Shown: positions 1-6,175 of the stretch, one piece after another
Layout of the letters: each line of letters begins with the position of its first letter
Position numbering within the stretch: position 1 is the first letter of the stretch
Source of the DNA: Methanobacteriota archaeon
GTDB taxonomy: Archaea; Thermoplasmatota; Poseidoniia; Poseidoniales; Thalassarchaeaceae
Direction of reading: 5' to 3'
Length of the DNA: 6,175 nucleotides
Assembly (NCBI GenBank): GCA_002728565.1
Contig: PBUX01000026.1
Location: forward strand, 21,607 to 27,781
The notes under the pieces: model-generated
Told to the model about the DNA's origin: nothing
The model's database searches: none
What the model saw: only the letters and a program-made list of their open reading frames with translations
Position numbers and translations under genes: made by a program

Positions 1-990
1 CATGGCACGGAGATAATCCACTCGTTCGGAGGGAATGTCCTTGTTTATGGAAGATCGATGATGAAGCCACTGTTGATGAAGGCGTTCGCGAGGGAGCTGG
101 AGGATGAGGGATTGAGCTGGGAGCAGAAGGCAATCGCATGCTCTTCCCACAATGGTGACACAGAGCATGTCGCTGCCGCGCAATCAATACTTTCAGAATC
201 AGAGTGGGGCCTTATGCAATGTCCTTTGGACGTGCCATTGATTCAATTCGGACGTCAAGTCAGGAGGCCACGGAGATGGTTTCACACATGCTCGGGCGAG
301 CATGCTGCGATGCTAAAGGCCCTCAGGAGAATGGGGATAAACAGAGCAGGATATACCCTTCCCAACTCCCCATGGTTCCCCAAATTTATCGATATTCTAA
401 GAAGGATGCTGGACGATCCAGAATGGGAGCCAAAGAGAGTCGCAAAGGACGGTTGCGGCCTTCCCACAGTTTCGAATACTGTCGATGAGCTTGCAGTGAT
501 GTTCGCTGGGCTAGCGAGAGACAGGGATGACGACTGGATTTGGGAAGCAATGAACAGGAACCCTGACCTAATTGGTGGGTTCAACCGATTGGATTCAACG
601 TGCCTCAAGGCGGGAAACGGGGAGCTACTGGCAAAGGAGGGTGCTGATGGACTGCTCGGCCTCTCGTTAGTCCACCCTGACTGGCCGAATGGGCTGGGGA
701 TAGTTATCAAGATCGCCCATGGCTGGAACTCCCAAGCGACGTGGTATGTTGCCAGGGCCGTCCTTGGCGTCCTTGGGATAGATCTGAGGAACCCTTACCC
801 ACTCCACAGGCAGAAGGCTTTCATTGTGCCAAGGGTGGTTCCTGAGAGATACTTGTCTGAGCTGGAACAGGTTGTTACATGGGACGAATGGGACCCCAAC
901 AGAGACAGCTTCTCGATAGGCTGGAAAGAGCATGATCAGGCGATGACCAGGTCTGATCCTTTTGCGAACGAAGGTGGCATGGATGGTTGA
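1..990 (+). CDS. L-asparaginase II family protein (5'-partial)
   Basis: Probable cytoplasmic amidohydrolase of the asparaginase II (Rhizobium etli AnsA-like) family, which hydrolyses asparagine to aspartate and ammonia. The frame is open from base 1. The codons before the ATG at 58 encode family sequence, including the serine of the RSxxK motif (window codons 18-22), so that ATG is internal and roughly 30 N-terminal residues lie outside. Other family marks are ACSSHNG (codons 47-53, second catalytic serine), CSGEH (97-101), DGCGLPT (150-156) and the lysine of IVIKIAHG (codon 237). These correspond to the two Ser-Lys pairs and the DGCG motif known in the R. etli enzyme. Oddity: the usual CSGKH reads CSGEH, so a zinc-ligand lysine is Glu, and no Cys is seen at the expected third-ligand position. 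Activity or substrate may therefore differ. The stop overlaps the next gene's start. The family call is firm; asparagine as substrate is only inferred. Confidence 0.85.
   Translation, partial: HGTEIIHSFGGNVLVYGRSMMKPLLMKAFARELEDEGLSWEQKAIACSSHNGDTEHVAAAQSILSESEWGLMQCPLDVPLIQFGRQVRRPRRWFHTCSGEHAAMLKALRRMGINRAGYTLPNSPWFPKFIDILRRMLDDPEWEPKRVAKDGCGLPTVSNTVDELAVMFAGLARDRDDDWIWEAMNRNPDLIGGFNRLDSTCLKAGNGELLAKEGADGLLGLSLVHPDWPNGLGIVIKIAHGWNSQATWYVARAVLGVLGIDLRNPYPLHRQKAFIVPRVVPERYLSELEQVVTWDEWDPNRDSFSIGWKEHDQAMTRSDPFANEGGMDG
971..977 (+). promoter_or_regulatory. Ribosome binding site for the aldehyde dehydrogenase
   Basis: The purine-rich AAGGTGG lies inside the end of the asparaginase gene, 5 nt before the ATG at 983, and matches the Shine-Dalgarno core AGGTG. 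It favours ATG 983 over the in-frame TTG at 962. Together with the 8-nt gene overlap (ATGGTTGA) it suggests translational coupling of the two genes. Confidence 0.6.
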
Positions 991-2437
991 CGAGAGGATT
1001 CTGGAAATAAAGAACTACATCGGAGGCGACTTCATTGACAGCCCCAGAGGCGATTTTCTTGGCGTGTTCGAACCGGCAACGGGTCGGCAATTCGCCTCTG
1101 CACCTCTTTCTGATGCAAGCGATGTTGACATAGCCGTTGAAGCCGCTCGAACCGCGCAGCCGTCCTGGGGAGCCCTTGGGATAAGAGAGAGAGCAGATTG
1201 GTTGGAAAGGATCGCTGATGCACTAGAAGAGAGGCACGAGGAGGTAGCCTCCTTGGAGAGCAGGGACACTGGAAAGCCGATCTCGCTTGCTAGGTCAGTC
1301 GATGCGACACGCTCCGTGAGTAACTTCAGATTCTTCGCGGAAATGCTCAGGAGCCAAGATCAAGAGGTTTTCGAGATGGCAGACGCCTCGAATTTCGTCG
1401 TTAACAAACCAGTGGGCGTAGGTGCATTGATCACGCCTTGGAACCTGCCCCTCTACCTGCTTTCATGGAAGATTGCACCGGCAATAGGGATGGGTAACTC
1501 TGTGGTTTGCAAACCTAGCGAGCTGACGCCGATGACAGCTGACCTGCTGATGAGGGTGTTCGATGAGATTGGATTGCCAGAGGGAGTAGTGAATCTCGTT
1601 CACGGTGATGGCATTGGTGCTGGTTCGCCACTAGTTTCCCATCCGGGAGTTGATTTTGTTTCATTCACAGGAGGGACCTCGACTGGAGGCAAGGTGGCGG
1701 CCTCGGCGGCCCCTTCCTTCAAGAAGCTGAGTTTGGAGCTAGGCGGGAAGAATTCAAGCATAGTTTTCTCTGACTGCGACATGCAATCGGCCGTCTCCGG
1801 TGTCGCCAGAGCTGGTTTCCTGAACCAAGGCCAAGTCTGCCTATGTGGGTCGAGGATACTGGTTGAGGGCAGCATATATGAGGAGTTCAGGGAAAGGTTT
1901 GTCCGGCATGTCGAACAAATGAAGGTCGGCGACCCATCGAATGAAGGGACGGAGCTTGGCGCACTGATTTCCCAGGACCACCTTGAGAAGGTTCTAGGAT
2001 ACGTAGAGTTGGCCAAGGAGGAAGGAGGAAACATCCTCACTGGGGGGTCGAGATGCTCTCCTGATGGCTTCGAGGGTGGCAACTGGATGCTTCCAACTGT
2101 AATCGAGGGAGTCGGTGCCGATTCTAGGTGCGCGACTGAGGAGATTTTCGGGCCATTGGTCACATTACACAGTTTCGAAAGCGAGGAGGAGGCTTTGGGA
2201 ATTGCAAACAACACTAGGTACGGGCTCGCCGGAAGCGTTTGGACTGGCGATCTCGAGAGGGGGAGATCGTTTTCCGAGAAGATGGAAACCGGGATGGTAT
2301 GGGTGAACTCATGGCTTCACAGGGACCTGCGGGCCCCCTTCGGTGGGGTGAAGGACAGTGGCGTTGGTCGCGAGGGGGGGAGATGGAGCCTCGGCTTCTT
2401 CTCCGAGGCCATGAACGTATGCGTTAAGCGCGATTGA
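983..2437 (+). CDS. NAD(P)+-dependent aldehyde dehydrogenase, ALDH8 / 2-aminomuconate semialdehyde dehydrogenase type
   Basis: Oxidises an aldehyde to a carboxylic acid in the cytoplasm. The 484-residue length fits the family (human ALDH8A1 is about 487). Visible motifs: PWN with the oxyanion Asn154, KPSE (Lys177) for the cofactor, FTGGTSTGG (228-236) in the Rossmann region, LELGGK with general base Glu252, NQGQVCLC with nucleophile Cys286 (34 residues after Glu252, the normal spacing), EIFGP (387-391) and PFGGxKxSGxGREGG near the end. The segments NLPLYLLSWKIAPAI, CLCxSR and WLHRDLRAPFGG resemble, from memory, ALDH8A1 and bacterial 2-aminomuconate / 2-hydroxymuconate semialdehyde dehydrogenases. 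Arg447 in HRDL lines up with an arginine that binds the substrate carboxylate in those enzymes. ATG 983 is chosen for its ribosome binding site and because the protein then starts at usual family length. It overlaps the asparaginase gene, implying co-expression. The superfamily call is certain; the substrate, a carboxylated semialdehyde, is inferred. Confidence 0.92.
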   Translation: MVDERILEIKNYIGGDFIDSPRGDFLGVFEPATGRQFASAPLSDASDVDIAVEAARTAQPSWGALGIRERADWLERIADALEERHEEVASLESRDTGKPISLARSVDATRSVSNFRFFAEMLRSQDQEVFEMADASNFVVNKPVGVGALITPWNLPLYLLSWKIAPAIGMGNSVVCKPSELTPMTADLLMRVFDEIGLPEGVVNLVHGDGIGAGSPLVSHPGVDFVSFTGGTSTGGKVAASAAPSFKKLSLELGGKNSSIVFSDCDMQSAVSGVARAGFLNQGQVCLCGSRILVEGSIYEEFRERFVRHVEQMKVGDPSNEGTELGALISQDHLEKVLGYVELAKEEGGNILTGGSRCSPDGFEGGNWMLPTVIEGVGADSRCATEEIFGPLVTLHSFESEEEALGIANNTRYGLAGSVWTGDLERGRSFSEKMETGMVWVNSWLHRDLRAPFGGVKDSGVGREGGRWSLGFFSEAMNVCVKRD

Positions 2438-2478
2438 GTCAGTAACAGTGAAGTCCCGATTTGTCCAGAGCGCATTGG

Positions 2479-3459
2479 ATGGCGTCCGTCGGAATAGTTG
2501 GGCTCGGGGCTTACCTGCCACCCCGTAAGATGACGAACGAGGACTGGGAGGGGATTGTCGACACTAGCGATGAGTGGATTAGCACCAAGACAGGGATGAA
2601 GGTTAGGAGGATTGCCGAAGATGACGTTTGCACCTCCGATCTTGCAGTCGAGGCTTGCAAGCGCGCCCTGGGCGATGCTGGTTTGGAAGCATCTGACGTG
2701 GACATGGTGATACTTGCGACTTCTTCCCCGGATGTGCCGCTATCTTCGACTGCCGGGATCGTGCAGTACAAGCTTGGCTGTTCAAACTGCGCTGCATTCG
2801 ACATCAACGCTGTCTGCGCGGGCTGGGTCAATGCGTTGGACGTGGGGGCCAGATATGCCGGCTCGCCTGGATACAGGAACGTGCTCGTGGTTGGATCCGA
2901 GATCTACTCCAGGATCCTGAACTGGCAGGACAGGAGCACTTGTGTGCTCTTCGGGGACGGCGCTGGAGCCGCAGTTCTGTCCGAAGTAGAAGAAGGGAGG
3001 GGGTTATTGGGGTCATGGCTCATGTCAGATGGGTCTGGCTCATCGGTAATTGAGATTCCAGCGGGCGGGGTCAGGACGCCTTGGAATGCTGATGGATTCG
3101 AAGATGGGATGCAGTACTTCCAAATGGATGGAAGGGCGGTTTGGGACTTCGCAGTCGAGGCTTTCCCCCAGGCTGTGAGATCGGTGCTGGATAGGGTGGG
3201 TAGGGACCTAGGAGAGGTCGACCTGATCATCCCCCACCAAGCAAACATCAACATCATCGAAGCCGGGATGAGTGGCCTTGGCCTTCCCATGGAGAAGACA
3301 TTCACAAATCTGCACAAGTACGGAAACACGGCTGGAGCGAGCGTTCCAATAGCAATGCGTGAGGCGATGGACGAGGGCCTAATCGGCCCTGGATCACTGG
3401 TGGTGACGGCTGCATTCGGTGGCGGACTGGCATGGGGTGCTAATGCGATAGTCCTCTAA
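2479..3459 (+). CDS. fabH: Beta-ketoacyl-ACP synthase III (FabH) family protein
   Basis: Thiolase-fold condensing enzyme. FabH joins an acyl-CoA to malonyl-ACP to start fatty acid synthesis; relatives make other beta-keto products. The 326-residue length is normal. Family motifs: the N-terminal GIVGLGAYLPP strand, DTSDEWI (28-34) followed by TKTG, nucleophile Cys113 in AVCAGW, His253 in PHQAN, Asn283 in YGNTAGAS, and the C-terminal AFGGGLAWG. The spacing is close to E. coli FabH (Cys112, His244, Asn274). DTSDEWI and PHQAN favour FabH over archaeal HMG-CoA synthase. ATG 2479 is preferred because MASVGIVGLG matches typical FabH N-termini; a TTG at 2461 would add six residues with no family similarity. 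No clear Shine-Dalgarno precedes either. The gene starts 41 nt after the aldehyde dehydrogenase, so it is probably in the same transcript. If the host is archaeal, the acceptor is uncertain, since most archaea lack ACP-based fatty acid synthesis. The symbol denotes the family only. Confidence 0.88.
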   Translation: MASVGIVGLGAYLPPRKMTNEDWEGIVDTSDEWISTKTGMKVRRIAEDDVCTSDLAVEACKRALGDAGLEASDVDMVILATSSPDVPLSSTAGIVQYKLGCSNCAAFDINAVCAGWVNALDVGARYAGSPGYRNVLVVGSEIYSRILNWQDRSTCVLFGDGAGAAVLSEVEEGRGLLGSWLMSDGSGSSVIEIPAGGVRTPWNADGFEDGMQYFQMDGRAVWDFAVEAFPQAVRSVLDRVGRDLGEVDLIIPHQANINIIEAGMSGLGLPMEKTFTNLHKYGNTAGASVPIAMREAMDEGLIGPGSLVVTAAFGGGLAWGANAIVL

Positions 3460-3477
3460 ATATGGAAGAAGGGTAGG

Positions 3478-3484
3478 CTTTTAT
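3478..3484 (+). promoter_or_regulatory. Possible archaeal TATA box for the surface-protein gene
   Basis: The 49-nt gap after the FabH gene contains CTTTTAT, centred about 28 nt before the ATG at 3509. An archaeal TATA box there would start transcription at or beside the start codon, giving a nearly leaderless mRNA. A second AT-rich stretch (TCTAAATATG, 3455-3464) overlaps the previous stop. AGGTAGGG just before the ATG could instead act as a ribosome binding site. There is no strong upstream BRE-like element, so this call is tentative. Confidence 0.35.
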
Positions 3485-3508
3485 CCAAAACTCGGGGCAG
3501 GTAGGGCG

Positions 3509-3580
3509 ATGAGGTCACTAGCGGTGATGCTGACCCTTCTGATGATTACTACTGTTCAGTTTGGAATTATCGAGCGTGCT
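3509..3580 (+). other. Signal peptide of the surface protein
   Basis: Residues 1-24 have a short basic start (MR), then an uninterrupted hydrophobic stretch (LAVMLTLLMITTVQFGII), then the charged ERAEWLEEGE. This is a Sec-type signal peptide or an N-terminal membrane anchor. There is no clear A-x-A cleavage site, so the cut position, possibly after Ala24, is uncertain. No lipobox cysteine is seen. Confidence 0.75.
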
Positions 3581-6175
3581 GAATGGCTCGAGGAAGGGGA
3601 AGTCTTGGTGCCATCGAGTGGTTCTGATTCCTCGAATCAGACCCATTCCGGAAGTCAGTTCCACGTAGATCAGACCAGTGGAAACGACTCGTGGGCAGGC
3701 ACGCAGCAATGCCCCAAAATGACAATTCAATCGGCTGTCAGCTCCGCCGCGCAGGGGGAAACGATTGTCGTCGGTGCTGGTACCTACCACGAAGTGGTAA
3801 CCCTGGATAAGGGAGAGGTGACACTCAAGGCGGCTGAAGGGGAGAGGGTGATTCTGGATGGCAGCGAAAGCGTGACTGGTGACCTAGGGGGCACTTGGAC
3901 CGTTCACGACTCATCGTCCCCCGAGGGAGTCGTCTGGAAGGCGGACCTTTCGAAGGAAGCATGGCAGCTTTTCGTTGACTACGAGGAGGAGATGCCTGCA
4001 AGGTGGCCTAACGCCAACTTCTCGGATGGAACCGCCCTCAACGACGAGGAGTTCTGGGCCCACGGAACCGTGGACAAAGATGACTACGAGACGGACTCGG
4101 CCACCGATTGCAACGCGGGTATGGCGAAGTACCAAGACGGCAGCAAGTACTACTGCCTGAACTACCTGAACGGGGAGCTGGAGGATGACAACGGAACTTA
4201 CCAAGGCCACAATGGCCTGAACTCAAGCGGCATCAACGCGACTGGCGCCATAGCCGTCCTCAACATCGGCTCCTTCAGAACCTGGAGTCGGAACGTAACG
4301 TCCCACAACACGAGCAATGGGTCCTTCACCTTCGACCCCGTGCCAAGCGGGGAGTGGAAGTACAAGCACCACATGTACTTCCTGACCCAGAAGCTGGATC
4401 TGCTTGACACCCCTGGCGAGTGGTTCTTCGACCACAACTCGGCTGGAAACACCGTTTACTACATGCCGAGGGATGGGGTCGACCCCAATGACCTGGGCAT
4501 CAGGATGAAGACGCAGCCTTACGCCATCCTTTGCGTCGACAACGACAACGTCGTGGTGGACGGCTTCGACTACTTCGCAACCACATTCAACCTGGATGAC
4601 TGCGACGGCTCCAAGATACTCAACTCGACCTTCCTATACCCAAGCACCTCAAAGAGGTCTCTCGGCCATGCAGGCGAGGACATGGACAACAGGTACGTGT
4701 CAAGGGTGAGCGATTGCATAGGATGCCTTATCGAGAGGTGCGAGTTCCTGTACACGGACGGGGCTGCCTTCGAGGCCCATGGTGGGGCTTCGAGCTCCAT
4801 GAACAACCAAATCAACAACTCTTACTTCTACTACATCGACTGGTCCGGCTCTGACCAGAAGAGCCTGATGACCACCATAATGATGGACGGGACGTCAAAC
4901 ATGTTCACCAACAACACGATGCACAAGACCGGCACATCTGCCACGATCAGGATAGGCAACGCCCCCAAGATCATGTTCAACGAGATATACGACACAGCGC
5001 ACATCCAGTCCGACGGTACTGTCGTCCAGATGATGCAGGCGGAGCAGGAGGGCGCGATAGTCGCCTACAACTGGATCCACGACGTACCCAAGTACGGTAT
5101 CAGGATGGACGGCCCCTTCGGCGGGACAAACTCAGGCAGGAATGCGAGCGTCCACCACAACGTTCTGTGGAACGCGAACGGGGCTATTGTTGCCAAGGGG
5201 GACTACCACAACGTGAGCAACAACACGGTCTTGCTGGGCTCGGACGGGGACAGGAACCACATCATCGTGCTATACGACAGCACGGGGGGGAACGAGAACT
5301 CGACGATAATGTCCAACGCCGCAGACTCGATAAGCGGCCATCGGACCAACTCTAACACCACATCCCCGATACCCGTCAACTCGACGACGATAGGGAACAA
5401 CTGGAACGGTTACGACGCACACGTCACAGACGGTAACGTATCCGCTCAGCTCGAGGGAACCCATCTGGGAGATCTCCCAGCTCCTGGTTGGAACGACTTC
5501 AGGCCGATGGCCGGATCCGAGATCGACCTTATGGGCGCGGGAGCATACTCATCGACCCAAAACGCCACCTCGCCGGCGGACCTGTCTGACTTCGATCCCT
5601 CGACCTTCTACTGGGTGCCTGGGATAAAGAGGAATTCTTCGGACCCATTCAATCAATCGACCTACGACCTACCTTGCTTCGGCGGGACATTCAGAGCGAT
5701 CGAGGGAGGCAACTGCACCTTGGCCCCTGTCGGTCAGTTTGTGGGAACCTGGGGGGCTACGAACTCCACTGCCTGCGCTCCCGGGACCTGGCAGAACCAG
5801 ACGGGTCAGACCAGTTGCATCGATGCCGATGCAGGGCACTTCGTTTCATCGAGCGGATCCACTGACCAGGCCCACTGCTATCCGGGGACATACCAGCCAG
5901 ACCCCGGCCAGGCCAGCTGCATGAACGCGACTGCTGGCCACTACGTCGATACCAACGGCTCGGCCTCCCAGACGCCTTGCTCCCTTGGGACCTACAACCC
6001 CAGCAACGGGTCCAACTCATCGGTCGCGTGCATGAACGCTACTGCTGGCCACTACGTGGACACCAACGGCTCGGCCTCCCAGACGCCTTGCGCCGCTGGT
6101 ACCTACAACCCCAACTCATCCTCCAACTCCTCATCGGACTGCCTGACGACGCCGGCTGGCAACTATTCGAACCCA
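3509..6175 (+). CDS. Secreted beta-helix protein with lyase/hydrolase-like segment and Cys-rich repeats (3'-partial)
   Basis: One frame is open from ATG 3509 to the window end (889 codons, no stop), so the C-terminus is missing. Layout: signal peptide (about 1-24); low-complexity Ser/Asn linker (35-50); beta-helix opening HVDQTSGNDSWAGT...MTIQSAV...GAGTYHE...ILDGS (52-120), typical of DUF1565/pectate-lyase-like proteins; an inserted segment (about 128-335) with LFVDYEEEMPARWPNA (154-169) and GEWFFDHNSAGNTVYYMPRDG (303-323); a parallel beta-helix core of about 20-25-residue turns rich in N..I...F/W (343-580); a Thr/Ser/Asn-rich linker (590-720); then Cys-rich repeats from 736. ARWPNA and GEWFFD...YYMP resemble elements of beta-helix polysaccharide lyases and glycosidases, so carbohydrate binding or cleavage at the cell surface is inferred; no catalytic residues can be assigned. 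There are about 34 N-x-S/T sequons. It follows the FabH gene by 49 nt and is probably expressed separately. The overall architecture is firm, the enzymatic role is not. Confidence 0.85.
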   Translation, partial: MRSLAVMLTLLMITTVQFGIIERAEWLEEGEVLVPSSGSDSSNQTHSGSQFHVDQTSGNDSWAGTQQCPKMTIQSAVSSAAQGETIVVGAGTYHEVVTLDKGEVTLKAAEGERVILDGSESVTGDLGGTWTVHDSSSPEGVVWKADLSKEAWQLFVDYEEEMPARWPNANFSDGTALNDEEFWAHGTVDKDDYETDSATDCNAGMAKYQDGSKYYCLNYLNGELEDDNGTYQGHNGLNSSGINATGAIAVLNIGSFRTWSRNVTSHNTSNGSFTFDPVPSGEWKYKHHMYFLTQKLDLLDTPGEWFFDHNSAGNTVYYMPRDGVDPNDLGIRMKTQPYAILCVDNDNVVVDGFDYFATTFNLDDCDGSKILNSTFLYPSTSKRSLGHAGEDMDNRYVSRVSDCIGCLIERCEFLYTDGAAFEAHGGASSSMNNQINNSYFYYIDWSGSDQKSLMTTIMMDGTSNMFTNNTMHKTGTSATIRIGNAPKIMFNEIYDTAHIQSDGTVVQMMQAEQEGAIVAYNWIHDVPKYGIRMDGPFGGTNSGRNASVHHNVLWNANGAIVAKGDYHNVSNNTVLLGSDGDRNHIIVLYDSTGGNENSTIMSNAADSISGHRTNSNTTSPIPVNSTTIGNNWNGYDAHVTDGNVSAQLEGTHLGDLPAPGWNDFRPMAGSEIDLMGAGAYSSTQNATSPADLSDFDPSTFYWVPGIKRNSSDPFNQSTYDLPCFGGTFRAIEGGNCTLAPVGQFVGTWGATNSTACAPGTWQNQTGQTSCIDADAGHFVSSSGSTDQAHCYPGTYQPDPGQASCMNATAGHYVDTNGSASQTPCSLGTYNPSNGSNSSVACMNATAGHYVDTNGSASQTPCAAGTYNPNSSSNSSSDCLTTPAGNYSNP
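5465..5480. repeat. 16-bp perfect palindrome within the surface-protein gene
   Basis: CTGGGAGATCTCCCAG is its own reverse complement. It lies in the linker between the beta-helix core and the Cys-rich repeats and encodes part of HLGDLPA. It is probably coincidental coding sequence; a DNA-binding or RNA hairpin role is possible but has no other support. Confidence 0.4.
5714..6175 (+). repeat. Cys-rich tandem protein repeats (four full units, one partial)
   Basis: Units begin at Cys736, 770, 804, 841 and 878 (bases 5714, 5816, 5918, 6029, 6140). Lengths are 34, 34, 37 and 37 residues, with the fifth cut by the window. The pattern is roughly C-x3-A-G-x-F/Y-V-x5-S-x2-Q-x2-C-x2-G-T-Y/W-x-P/N-x-(S/G-rich)-C, two Cys per unit, implying regular disulfides. 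It recalls ephrin-receptor-like / GCC2_GCC3 repeats. These likely form a stiff, glycosylated stalk or adhesive array outside the cell. More units probably follow beyond the window. Confidence 0.85.
5918..6139 (+). repeat. Near-identical 111-bp tandem DNA repeat, two copies
   Basis: Copies at 5918-6028 and 6029-6139. The first 63 bases differ at only three positions (GCG/GCT, GTC/GTG, GAT/GAC), all synonymous, so 21 residues are identical. The remaining 48 bases, coding the Ser/Asn-rich loop, diverge. This indicates recent duplication or gene conversion with purifying selection on the Cys-bounded half. Confidence 0.9.

Noticed and set aside
282..710. 142-codon open frame on the minus strand
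   Set aside because: It lies wholly opposite conserved asparaginase motifs, with low-complexity Ser/Pro translation.
58..990. ATG at 58 as the start of the asparaginase gene
   Set aside because: It splits the conserved RSxxK motif, whose serine lies at bases 55-57, and the frame is open to base 1; the real start is upstream.
1600..2214. 204-codon open frame on the minus strand
   Set aside because: It is antisense to the certain aldehyde dehydrogenase gene and its Ser/Pro-rich translation resembles no family.
2374..2380. Run of seven G as a possible frameshift site
   Set aside because: The aldehyde dehydrogenase frame reads correctly through it (REGGRW), matching the family C-terminus.
962..2437. 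TTG at 962 as the aldehyde dehydrogenase start
   Set aside because: It lies before the good ribosome binding site at 971-977, which points to ATG 983.
2438..2478. Promoter or terminator in the gap between the aldehyde dehydrogenase and FabH genes
   Set aside because: Only 41 nt, with no AT-rich box, T-run or inverted repeat; simple co-transcription explains it.
5714..6175. CRISPR-like array
   Set aside because: The repeats are contiguous, in frame and encode a regular Cys pattern; there are no spacers.

Overview
The window looks like the chromosome of a planktonic archaeon, most likely a marine Group II euryarchaeote (Poseidoniales). That placement is an inference. It rests on arginine encoded mostly by AGG/AGA, short or overlapping intergenic gaps, an AT-rich box about 28 nt upstream of one start codon, and a very large secreted protein whose C-terminal Cys-rich GTY.P..G..SC-type repeats I associate with surface proteins of that group. 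No rRNA or other phylogenetic marker is present, so a bacterial origin is not excluded.

Layout: all four genes are on the + strand and fill almost the whole window. (1) 1-990 is the 3' part of an L-asparaginase II family gene whose start lies before the window. (2) 983-2437 is an aldehyde dehydrogenase of the ALDH8 / 2-aminomuconate semialdehyde dehydrogenase type. It overlaps gene 1 by 8 nt and has a ribosome binding site inside it. (3) 2479-3459 is a beta-ketoacyl-ACP synthase III (FabH) family enzyme with an intact Cys-His-Asn triad, 41 nt further on. (4) After a 49-nt gap with a possible promoter, a gene begins at 3509 and runs off the window end with at least 889 codons. It encodes a predicted secreted protein: signal peptide, beta-helix start, a polysaccharide-lyase/hydrolase-like inserted segment, a parallel beta-helix core, then Cys-rich, sequon-rich tandem repeats.

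Genes 1 to 3 read as one metabolic cluster: an amide or amino-acid hydrolase, an oxidase of a (probably carboxylated) semialdehyde, and a Claisen-condensing thiolase-fold enzyme. The pathway joining them cannot be deduced from this window. Gene 4 seems a separate unit acting at the cell surface, plausibly binding or degrading polysaccharide on particles. No tRNA, rRNA, CRISPR array, insertion sequence or attachment site was seen. The gene-free gaps are only 41 and 49 nt.
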